64,000 nt of DNA, taken from Daldinia sp. FL1419. Lineage: Eukaryota; Ascomycota; Sordariomycetes; Xylariales; Hypoxylaceae. Each line of letters begins with the position of its first letter. The stretch's first letter is position 1. Below the pieces are notes generated by a model. That model searched no databases and was not told where the DNA came from. It worked only from the letters and a program-made list of their open reading frames with translations. The stretch lies in contig MU623430.1 in the NCBI GenBank assembly GCA_025201765.1, positions 1 through 64,000 on the forward strand, in the 5' to 3' direction. The translations under genes were made by a program, and so were the position numbers. Positions 24,204 through 34,564 of the stretch are shown in pieces.

Positions 24204-25205
24204 TCATTCATGCACCCACTTCCCATCCTCCTTGCTCTTTATGATCTCGTGCACATCGACCCTCTCCTTTACAATCTGAGCTCCGTTCACGAGGTCATTC
24301 TCGTCGGCACGCTTCGCTGCTTCTTCTTCGTCCTTCGCGATTCCTGCTTTGACGTGCCTCTTCACTAGTCGCCGCCTCGCCGTGTCGAAGTCCACATCCA
24401 CGAACCATCTCTCATCCATGAGTTGCGCAGCCTCGCGCCACTAGAGCACCACGAATCAGTGATCATACTTCTAAAAAAGAAAAAAAAAAACAATCCAACA
24501 CATCTTGACATAAATTACTCCTAGTCTAGTTCACCGCGATCCCCCCTCGCCAGTTCAGTGTTCAACAAGCGTAGTAGGTGAACAAACCCATAACGAAACA
24601 CTTACAGGCTCCTTATCCAAGCACACATAATTCCCCTCAAAAACCACAATCCTATGCGCCGGCAAAATCGCAATATCATCCGGTTTCGGGTCCTTAATCG
24701 CATGATCGAAACTCGGCGCATACACCGGCTGCAGCGGCGGCGGCGGCACTGCACGCAGCGACTTCACCAAAGCCAGGAACGCGGGGCCGTCGAACGTGAA
24801 CTCGGCGCCCCGCCGCGCGTGAGCTAGCGCTGGGTCCGGCATGGCGGATAGTTGCGCCCGCGTCAGATGGTACCCGTCCATAGGCACGAAGACGGCGGGA
24901 GGCACAGCCTCGGGCACGTCTGGGTGGAGGGTGGCGTGCCGCGCATTGAGCGCCGAAGTGACGATTTGGGAGAGGGTTGTTTTGCCTGTGGATCATCAGC
25001 GTTTGTTCTCTAGTATATAAGAGGAGAGGGATGCTTGCCCGAACCCGGGATCCCGGCTATGGCAATCACTAGGGATTAATGTGTTAGAATCACGTTTATG
25101 ATTTAGGCGTCATATGCTGTGTGACTTACAAAGTCGACGATCCGCGGGAAGTTGTTGGAACTTCTCCCACGCCTTGTCTACTAGTCGAGATACTTGGTCC
25201 TCCAT
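24204..25205 (-). CDS. P-loop kinase of the phosphoribulokinase/uridine kinase superfamily
   Basis: Exons in coding order are 25130-25205, 25039-25068, 24606-24985 and 24204-24440, giving 240 residues. Walker A is AGIPGSGKTT at about residues 30-39. VFVPMDGYHL and VFEGNYV are typical of uridine-kinase-like and yeast Yfh7-like kinases that phosphorylate small sugars or nucleosides. The C-terminal helix has the DFDTARRRLVKRHV motif. Intron 2 (24986-25038) begins with GC, not GT (GCAAGC...CACAG), and falls inside the codon of the last Walker A glycine. No GT donor nearby would preserve the motif. The substrate cannot be told from sequence. The gene diverges from the plus-strand gene at 25654 across about 450 bp. 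Confidence 0.88.
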
Positions 25206-25653
25206 ATCCTCGTACGGTCTTATAAGCCCTTACTAAAAAAAAAGAATGAAAAGAACGCTTAAAGTCAACTTACGAAAATCAGTTGAGACAGTTGTACTTA
25301 ATTATTCTTATTATATATTCGCCCTTGTGTAAGTAGTATATATCGCAGTTGGAGAAGTTCAAGCCCCTAGTCCTAGTCCCATTCTCCATTGGTCAATCCC
25401 CTCACCCGGGCGCGGAAGCCTTTGCGCCCCACCAGCGGAAGAAGTAGACGCACGCTGATGTCAAAGCCGATGCATACTTTTCTTCAATACATATCCCGTT
25501 ACACTAGAACATATTTCCTTCCGCCAAGATAAAACGATAAAAAAACAATCCCCTGCTCCGAAAACCGGTTACTCTTTCCCTTTTTGACCACTATCGATAT
25601 TACTATCGACATTAGTCTTCGTACCAGAATTCAAGCAACTCCATTTCCCCGCA
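25206..25653. promoter_or_regulatory. Divergent promoter region between the kinase and a small unknown gene
   Basis: The kinase runs left from 25205 and the small gene runs right from 25654, so this interval must contain both 5' regions. I identified no specific factor site. Confidence 0.5.
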
Positions 25654-26189
25654 ATGGACCCGGATCTCGACTCCGGCCTCTTCGGTATCCAGCTCTCGGA
25701 CTCCGAGGACGGAAGCAATGACTCAGAACCCGCGGAAGGGACTCGGCCCAAGAAGGAACCGAGCGCACCCGGGGACCGGACGGCCCAGTCTGAGGAAGAG
25801 TTTCAGGCGGTGCGGAGGGAGTATCGGGTCAAAGTTGAAAACGGAGAAGTACGTATATAAATAATTTTTCCACTTGTGCTCAGAGGATATAAAGTCCGAG
25901 TTATAAGTTAACGCATTCTTAGATATGGAAAACTATCCAACGCCCTCGAGGACCAGGACGAGTTCCCAAGCCTGAGGCCCAGGCACTGCTACACGCAGTC
26001 GAGGAGTTGTATTTTTTCCGGCGGTATTTTGAGGGCGCACAATTTGTGAGGACTATATTTGGTGAAAGCAAAGATAAAGACGAAGGAGGGGACCCCATTG
26101 AACTTGACGACGATACCAAGAAGTTGTTAAGGTATTACGAGAAGAAATGCGATGAAAGTGTAACTATAAAGACAGGACCTCAAGGTTGA
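25654..26189 (+). CDS. Small acidic fungal protein of unknown function
   Basis: Exons 25654-25848 and 25923-26189 give 153 residues. The intron has donor GTACGT and acceptor TTAG, in phase 0. The N-terminal 65 residues are acidic and probably disordered (DPDLDSGLFGIQLSDSED). The C-terminal exon is predicted helical, with the segment ALLHAVEELYFFRRYFEGA followed by a charged tail. No domain was recognised. The coding signal is supported by the in-frame splice and by the ATG that follows a divergent promoter. It could be a subunit or regulator of a larger complex, but nothing in the sequence says which. Confidence 0.65.
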
Positions 26190-26658
26190 TACCCCCCCAC
26201 CATATAAAAATTCACGGAATACTTCATTTCGCAAAAATAGGGCAAAAGTGGTTGAATGCGATGGGAGAAGAGCGATTATTATCTTTATCCCTTACTCTGT
26301 TTAGAGTAATTCTCTATATATATCTCTCTAAGTCTAACATCTGTACTCCCCGTTGGTCTGTCGCGGGCGAGGCAAATATGTACACCTATGCCGAAACGTA
26401 GCAGGTCTAAATAGTCCCCCTTTTCTATTCAACACAGTTTGGTTGATTGGGTATGCCGGAACGCCGTGCTGCTGTAAAAATCAAAAATTCAAAGTCAATT
26501 CACCAACCCCCATTTTTTGTTCTCTGTAATACTCCGGAAATGCTCTTGGTGGTCGATATGTCGTTGCTTATCCCCCTCGTCATATGACGTGCGGTGGATG
26601 TCGTGATCGTAATTTGACGAAAATATAGGAATAGAATGGTAAAATGCCAATTCCCAAT
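26190..26658. other. Intergenic 3' spacer
   Basis: The small acidic gene and the PRELI gene converge here. No gene seen; likely 3' UTRs. Confidence 0.55.
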
Positions 26659-27234
26659 TTATGCCATCATCTTGCCTTCGATTCGCATCTTTTCCTTTTC
26701 CCGTTCTTCGGCAAAGACACGTCTGCTCATGGCAAGAACACACTCGAAACCCTCCTTGCCCTTTGTGGCATTTTCTCGGAATCGGGTAACCAGGGTATCC
26801 TCGATACTGCTCTTGATTCTTTGCCAACCACCGCAGAGAGCTGTTATCCGGGCATCCTGCTCGAATTGTGTCCTGTGGGCATCAAGGGGGCGATAGACCA
26901 CCGTCTCTTGAACATTGACCATATTTGCCCACGTGATGTTTTGCGATACCATCGTGACGGTTTTCGCGGCGGGGTCAACATAGGACGTTTCGAAGACCTG
27001 ACTCGTCTCCATGCCGCCGATGATAGATTTTAGCCATTCCGGCGCCGATTGCTTACAGGTGATGAGACGCTCGGTTCGTAGTATACCGGTGGCTGGGTCG
27101 ACTTCTCGAGCAAGTGTATCGACGGCTATAACATGGGTAGACTTATCGTTCCAAGGGCAGTATTTCCGCCAGTTGGCGGTGGATACTTCTTCCCAGGAGT
27201 AGTTGAAGGTGTGGGTGTTGGAAAAGACCTTCAT
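26659..27234 (-). CDS. PRELI/MSF1-domain phospholipid transfer protein (Ups-like)
   Basis: Intronless, 191 residues. The protein opens with MKVFSNTHTFNYSWEEVS, as usual for the PRELI/MSF1 family. It continues with NDKSTHVIAVDTL, ERLITCKQSAPEW and the NITWANMVNVQE segment characteristic of Ups1/Ups2/Ups3. These proteins sit in the mitochondrial intermembrane space, pair with Mdm35 and move phosphatidic acid or phosphatidylserine between membranes. The assignment among Ups1, Ups2 and Ups3 is uncertain; the sequence looks closest to Ups2/Ups3. The frame extends upstream to 27297, but the family start is the methionine at 27234. Confidence 0.9.
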   Translation of the reverse strand: MKVFSNTHTFNYSWEEVSTANWRKYCPWNDKSTHVIAVDTLAREVDPATGILRTERLITCKQSAPEWLKSIIGGMETSQVFETSYVDPAAKTVTMVSQNITWANMVNVQETVVYRPLDAHRTQFEQDARITALCGGWQRIKSSIEDTLVTRFRENATKGKEGFECVLAMSRRVFAEEREKEKMRIEGKMMA

Positions 27235-28911
27235 TTCTGATGGACGATCCCAATAACGAACCGGATTGGTGAAAGAGGACGACAGTTCCTTTTTCAAAGG
27301 ATAGACTTTGGCACTACGGACGATGTTTTCTCAAGTCCGGATTCTCAACCGTTGAGGTTTTTTACGCTGTTAACAAAAAAAAAAGGACGCTTCTGTGCGG
27401 TTTGCGATGTCGGTCGGAGAGTGCGGACCGAGATAACAAATTTCGTAGGATCGCGACGGTTTTCAAAAGTAGCGCCGAAGATGGAAAATCTCTCGCGTGC
27501 TACTTGAATATAATAATCAAACAAGATGCAGACAATTTCTTTCTTTCAAAGAATTGCCCCTTGACACGATAAATGATGGTAATGTGGCAGAATTAGCCAA
27601 CTGGTGAAAAAATTTATCGAATGAATGCTAAGGGTGTCGAGGGATTTGTCGGAGATCTTTTTTTAATAAAAAGGATTTTTCGTAAATACCTTGAAAAAGA
27701 TGCTGACGAATGACAAGGGAAAGACAGAGGCTTTTGAGAAAATTTCAATCCAAGGTCCCGACTGCCCGATCGGCATTGGCGACAAGGAAACCTTATCGCT
27801 AATTCCTTTTCTTTTGCCTTCCCCCGGTAATATTCGGTATCTCCTCTTATGTCCTCCCTATGTCCCCTTACACAATTCACTTCGCTAGTACATCCAAATA
27901 GGGATTAGCTTCGCCAGGTAAGAAAATCGCTCGGAGACGGTGTCCACGCTTTAACAAATTTCAATTTTTTCATTGGTTAATTCGTTCTAGTATGGATCCC
28001 GAGCTTTGGCCAACAGACCGAAAACCTGGGAGTCAGCGAACCATCCAGATTTTACTACCTTTTCGTCAAATTTTTACAATTTTGCATATGACAGAGACGA
28101 TCTGCTGGGTCCATGACCTCTCAAGTCTCCACGACTCATTTTAGCCTATCCTCAACCCCTTACATCAATCAGCCTTCTATGATGATTTCTGACTTCAACC
28201 CTAACCCAGACCCCTATTGATCATCCACCTAATCGATCCGTGATATCACTAATCCTCAACCGGGAAAGTAGGTGATGACTTCAATACTGATCCGGAAACG
28301 CACAATTAATCATACCTTAATGTTGCATTTATCGATGTTATCGATAGGTTCCACGCTTTGGAAAACTTCTTGCACATAATAGAAGAATAAATACGGGACC
28401 TACCAATGCCTTGAATAACTACCTAGGTATCTACCTATTGTTAACGTTTAAGAATTAAGCGCAGGCATGACAAGACCGAGACGACGATTTCGATATTGGA
28501 TAACGTAGAACATCCAAGCTTTTTTTTTTCTTTTTTTTTTTTCTATGTATCTCCATATATAGATGACGCATCCACAGCTGTTTATTTTTCGCGGATACCA
28601 GCCTCAACGTCACTGGCTCCACCGCCACTTGCACAACGGAAGTGAGGCGAAATCCCAATTGCCCGATACGGGATTCTATTTTGGCAAAGTAAGGTGGGCT
28701 TCGGGTCATTGGCCAGACTTAATCCCAACACTTGTTAAACACTTTTTATTCTATTGATTACATCCTTTGGGCAAAGAATAATAAATCCGGTCTCGAAGAA
28801 ATTCATCCATATGGAAATCCGGGGTAGCGGCACTAGCCCGTCAAGAAAAAAAAGTATCCTTTTTAAATGTAGACTGTCGGTTGGTTCTCGTAATTTACCC
28901 AATAGTTTCAT
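27235..28911. other. Intergenic spacer
   Basis: About 1.7 kb with no supported gene. A T-rich run lies at about 28520-28542 and an ACCTAGG cluster near 28422-28437. Open frames at 27691-27888, 28455-28709 and 28563-28757 lack features of real genes. Confidence 0.55.
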
Positions 28912-30440
28912 CTAATAATCGTCGCCGCGACTGATGACCTCCTTTACGGTAGGTCGGAGCAGGATAGTCTATAAACATGGATTAGTATTGTCGATATGCA
29001 AGCATAGGTATTCTAAGCTACTATGGGAAGACTCACGTGCTCGAATTGGGCTGTGTAAGACCCTTTCTTGTCCAGTAGAGGAGGGTAGTCCTCCACAATA
29101 CCGGATTGTACAAGATTGTTCAACTAATATGACGTTAGGATTGCTTAATACGTGTAGACTTTTAGAATACTTACCCCTAGCAAGTATTTCTCTTGGCCGA
29201 GTCTGTCTAGATATCTTCGTGCAAATGGAATAGTACCGAAGTTCTTCTTGATGACATTGAGAAGAGATTTAGCCGAAGATAAACGTAGGTCAACCTTGGG
29301 GGCGTCGCTACGTAGGGCATAGTGGGAGACCTCTCCCTCATCGTGGACATAACCGTTTCCGGTGCTGCCGAAGGTCTCGATAGCGAAGACATCACCTTCC
29401 TCCATCTTAGTGTTATCTTGCGTTTTGACAATGGGAACGCTCTTGGTGCCGTGAATGCTATACGGTAAGATAGTGTGGCCGGTAAGGTTGCGAATTGATT
29501 TGATCGGATACGTAGTGCCGTTGATCTCACATTCGTAGCTCTCCATAGCCTCTTGGATATACCCTCCAAGTTCGCCGAGACGGACATCGATACCCGCCTC
29601 CTTGATACCCGTGTTGGTCGCATCCTTTACGGCCGCCAACAAGTTATCATACATGGGGTCAAACGACATCGTAAATGCGCTGTCGACAATTCTCCCGTTG
29701 ACATGGACACCGATATCGACTTTCATGACGTTGCTCTGCTGTAGGATTGTCTTGTTCCCAGCATTCGGGGTATAGTGAGCAGCAATGTGGTCCAAGTTCA
29801 AACCGGTTGGGAAACCCACACCGGCAACCTTGGCATCACCCTCAGATAGCCCGTCATGTCCGACAAGACGCCTAATGCTATCCTCGATCCCCTCGGCGAT
29901 CTCAGTTAAGGTCTGACCAGGCTTGATGTTCTTCTGGGCCCACTGGCGGACCTGACGGTGGGTTTCCGCAGCATGACGGTAGTCAACCAGGAAGTCGGTA
30001 TTTAGGTTGTCCAGATGTCGCTTCTCTTCGCTAGTAGTGCGATAACGATTCTCATCTTTATATTCGACTTCCTCGCCCTTGGGATAGGTGTTGTTGGGGA
30101 ACAGCTGAGACATCAAGACGCTTGGGGGGTCTGTCTGGGAGGTAGGCGCCTTCTTCTTCTTCTTTGGCTTCTTCTTTTTATTCTTCTTCTTCTTTGCAGC
30201 TCCAGGCGCAGGTTCGGTGGTTTGATCATCGGCATCATCCTCGGAATCTTCGCCAGAATGTTCCGCAGCGTCGCCGCCCTTGGTTCCGTTGGTTCCCGCA
30301 GCAGCCTTGCCGTTGGTGGCTCCCTCGCTCACTATCGTGAAATAGCAAATTAGCAAAATGTTTATTGCAGGTTATCTTCCATTAGCTCGAGACTAACCAC
30401 TGAGCTTTTGGAGCTCGTCCGATGGTGCTTTAGCAGCCAT
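28912..30440 (-). CDS. MAP2: Methionine aminopeptidase 2
   Basis: Removes the initiator methionine from nascent proteins in the cytosol using two metal ions. Exons in coding order are 30398-30440, 29175-30331, 29037-29123 and 28912-28968, encoding 447 residues. The N-terminal tail has long lysine runs between acidic stretches, typical of the eukaryotic type 2 enzyme and linked to ribosome association. Metal and catalytic residues are visible: the LDHIAAHYTPN histidine, the two aspartates in DIGVHVNGRIVDSAF, the HTILPYSIHG histidine, the IETFGSTG glutamate and the QFEH glutamate near the C-terminus. The protein ends in SRGDDY, the usual family end. Exons 3 and 4 are small (87 and 57 nt) and were found by following the conserved C-terminus through splice sites. 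Confidence 0.95.
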
Positions 30441-32289
30441 TTTGCGACGAGTTAAAATAATACTTTTTGGTTGTTTAAGTTAAGAAATCTCGACAAGTAC
30501 TTGCAGCTTAGAACTTTTGAGCCCCACCAACTTTTTATCGGTCTAATAAGTGTTGTGCATCGGAGGGCGCGGGGCACCCGAAAACCCCCGTTATTTATTG
30601 GCCTTAGTAGGTACTTACTATGTACCTTTAACAGATTAATACCAGGTTAGGTACTTATTAAAGCTAACAGTGCTTTTGCTTCTAGTGTATACCTCTATTA
30701 TCAAATGCGTCCTATAAATAAGCTACAACAAATTGTCAATAAATATATAGAATGTATGCCACGGGTTTCTTCGCTATTAGATCATCTAGTAACTAACCTA
30801 CGTCGTTAGTTGTTCGGAAAAGAAAGAAAAAAAAACTTGATGGTATTAAAATGGTAGTTGTTAAATTTATATTAGTTAATAACTTTATAATGATATCAAG
30901 GCAATATATGCTTGCGCCTTTCTAAAAGCTATATAATTGTAGATAAGATACCACGAATAATAATAACTATACATAGAATAAGAAGTAATTGTATAAAGAA
31001 TGGGAATTGAATATTAATTTACATATAGATATAAATTTTCAGTTTATAGATTATTTATGTTGTAATATTAACGCTTTATATAAAGTTGGCATGCTTTAAT
31101 ATAACTACCTAAGGTAGTTATCTCTTTATATAGTTACGGATTCATGGTGGCTCGACTTTTTGGTAATTACCTCCTGCAGCATAACTCAGAAATGTTCCCA
31201 CCTAAAAGTAACCTACGAAAAAGCATACAACAAGTTTGTCCGACGAGAAATCTTGGTTTCTAAGTCCCAGCTTATAATTGTACGTCGCGAGAAAACTTTG
31301 CTAGAGTTGTTGAACGTTTTAGGATTATAAGTATTTTTCAACAAGGTATCCGGTGATTAACCTGCCTATTTAGGTAAAGACATCGCGTTAGGAGGCAGCT
31401 GAGATATTATTTCACGGTATCTTCCTGTACCTTAGCGCCACATTTATTTACGTGATTTTCCAGGTAAGATATTACATCCACAAGAAATGAACTATATAAC
31501 TAACCTTCGTATCCCACTTAGATGATCTCCTCAGTCTACCTAGGTAGTTATCCTTGGGGATACCACCCCCAAGGCTGGCATCCGAAATAAAACACGGCAT
31601 GGGTGACATGGGATGCTAATAGGTGGTAAACGGATTCGTTTCATTACATTGGTATTGGAAGTCTTGGAAGTATTGGCGGAGCCCGGTTTTCGTTCGCTAG
31701 GTACCTATCCAATCTCTTACGCGGACATGTACCTACCTACTTACCTAGGTACCTACGTATGACTACCACCGTCAGCCTGAAGGGCAGGATACGGATAATT
31801 TAAGCCAATTAGCCCTCTAGCCACATCACCGAATTATGTATTATCAAGTTTGAGTTCTATAAGGCAACCCGACCAAATACCTACCTATGATTCAACGCGA
31901 TATACTTTATATCGTGCACCTTGAGTCAGGCGCCAGCACTTGGTATGCAAAACGGGTATCCATACATATCAGGCTATGCCATCTATTTAGTCCAATAACA
32001 TGCATACACACTACCTACCTCAGGAACCCCAGGTACAATTAAGGACGTGATATGTAGGTAGCTTTAGAAAGTATGCTCTTCCGGTGTGGATGTAGATATC
32101 ATACATATGGCATAAAAACATATAAGACGCCGTGCTGCCCTGTTGACCAGATTAGTTAACCGGTAAAGGGCTCGCAGATATATTCAGGTCTAAGGGGGGG
32201 CCTATTTGTGTTGCCTGGGGAAAGATCATTGAGGCTAAACCTCATTTCATAGTCAATAGCATAGGACCGTGCTGTAACAGCCCGTGATA
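30441..32289. other. Intergenic spacer at the left edge of the accessory island
   Basis: No supported gene. The stretch from about 30700 to 31100 is more AT-rich than its surroundings. ACCT/AGGT blocks lie at 31728-31758 and near 31990-32020. This spacer separates MetAP2 from the accessory genes. Confidence 0.55.
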
Positions 32290-32996
32290 ATGCAAGCTGA
32301 CCAATGCTCCGAAGAGCGGTTAAAGACTCTCGAAATTAGCCTGGCTCTCATCCAGGATCGTCTTTCTAAACTTGAGGATGATTTCGTAAGTATAAACCGA
32401 GAGATACTTCTGGACGAAACTAACCGGGGAACGATTAGAATGCCCGACTCTCTTGCCCCGCCTGTAAGAGGATATTTGCGCACAACGGTCATCGCAACCG
32501 GCATATTCGAGACTTCGTGAGCAAGAAACCAGAGACTGAACTGCTTTGGTTGGAGCATAAACAGGCTCTCGATAGACTTCACTTAGATCGCGGTGCGGAA
32601 CAACTGCGGAGTACCAACAACGACCGCCAGCCCCTACAAAGCAACAACCCGACAAGTTATGCCGGTCCCGGTGGTTTTTTATCTACGAATCCTCCATTCG
32701 AATCAACAATGGGACATTCCGTAAACCCATACGTGATGGCTGGGCTGGACAATACGAACATGTTCACCTTTGATATCGTCGCAGAATATCAGGGATTCTC
32801 CGCTTACGACCAAATCCCTTGTGATGACATGCTAGGTGATGAACATCAGCTTTCGCTGCAAAACCCAGCCGTCACAAACACGCAAGGCTTCACTGGCTTA
32901 GGTAGCGACTACGCTGGGAACGACATCGACCACGTTGGGCAGCCCGGGAACGGAGGCACCTATGACAACCGAAACAACCAATACTGGCAGGGGTGA
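32290..32996 (+). CDS. Small coiled-coil protein with an N/G/Q/Y-rich tail, unknown function
   Basis: Proposed exons are 32290-32385 and 32469-32996 (207 residues). The donor is GTAAGT at 32386, a CTAAC branch-like site lies near 32420, and the acceptor is TAAG at 32467-32468. The first 32 residues are a heptad-like helix (ERLKTLEISLALIQDRLSKLE). The remainder is hydrophilic and low in complexity; the last 40 residues are dominated by Gly, Asn, Asp, Gln and Tyr. It lacks any recognised domain. The two halves are open in different frames, and the splice proposed here is the only one I found that joins them. It could also be the remnant of a longer regulator. It lies just before the TPR-CHAT gene on the same strand. 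Confidence 0.5.
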
Positions 32997-34564
32997 GATA
33001 TCTAGGCGGGGTAAGAGGCTCTGCGGGATGGAGGGATGAGCTATGTAGCTATGTGCTTGCAGGGGATCAAACCCTTGGGTAATACCAGGTTTGGTGCCCT
33101 ATTAGAATGTCTATTGTCATTGCTATAACAATACCACTTAGGAGGGCGGGCGGGGGTGTGGGGGGTTTCGGAATACTGTAGGGTAGAAGATTTGATTTGC
33201 AGTTGCGATGTAATTGTTTTCATGCGAAATATACGTTTTTATTATTCAATATAACCGTCTTCGAATTATGGTGGAAAAAAGCTAGGTTGGGTATTGATCT
33301 TTGATTTGATAGTCACATACATATGTACCTAGGTACCTATTTTTCAGTTCTCGTATCTAGGTACAATACCTAGTTTCCTACGTTAGGTACAATACATGTA
33401 GTAATTACTCACCTAGGTACCCAAGGTGCAATACCAAGTACCTGGGAAGAGAAATATGCCCAAGATTATCTTTGTTTTCCGCAACTTTCTAGCATAATAA
33501 TAGCTCCGGCGATTAGGTAGGTATGCCCGATAACGCAACATATTCCACTTACTAAAAGTCTACTTGAATGCCTCTCTATATTTCAGGTACCCGTCACAAA
33601 ACGCCGTTCCTTAGCGAATTTCAAAAAGTACAGCTGCAAGGGACAAGCTGCGAGGGACAAGCGGTGCACTAGCCGACAAAGTCTGATTGGCCGTGTTGCT
33701 TTTACTATCATCGAGGTGGCATAGGTACTTACCTATCAGGAGTCGTTCGGAGGTATTATTATGGATCCCGCGTAGGACACGGACCACCCGCAGAATCCTT
33801 ACCGCTTGGGAACAGGCCTATTTGTAAATGTCCTCGCTCTGCATCCTAGCATAGACTCTAACCTAGATAATTTAACAACCAATCAGTTTACCAACGGACT
33901 TACTAGACCCTGACTATTATCCTAATAGTCGGTGTCCCGAGTCCATATACTGATAGACGTGAATGCACATTATATTTGTAAATACGTGGATATGTACCCG
34001 CCTATGCCGCCCAAATATAACTTGAAGCTTGAAATGCTAGGCGATCTTGACCTACGATCCTCCGGTCGGGAAGTTCATTCGATAGAAAGAGTGATATCTC
34101 ATCTAATAGGATGTGGCCCTGCACATGATACGGCATACCAAATGCACAGCCTACAAATCGACATAAAAATGGCCAATTATGGCATTGGATACCAATAACT
34201 GCATGGTATCCAATATCGCAACGCCTGATGCACGTCACCTACGTGATAATGCCTAGGTACCTACTACGCGCCTCAATTCAAAATGCAACTAATATTCGCC
34301 CTTTGCCGCTACTGGACATTGTCCGGCACGGGACCTGTGAGCTACCGAAAGAAGGACTTCAATCATTGCCAGTCATAAGGTACTTATTAACGACGAATTC
34401 CCAACCCAAAATTTATTCCCCAAGCCTGGAGTATCCTAAAACCGTTCCTACCACGATTCAAAAGCTGTTCTCGACCCATATCAGACATAGCGCTTATACC
34501 TGTCGTCCCCCGGCCAAATCCAAAGATTATTGAATCTATAAAATTGGATTGGTACTTCACGCAC
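32997..34564. other. Spacer before the TPR-CHAT gene
   Basis: No supported complete gene. ACCTAGGTACCT-type clusters fill about 33323-33450. The TPR-CHAT frame is open from about 34391 but has no ATG before 34565, so an upstream exon joined by splicing is possible. Confidence 0.5.
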
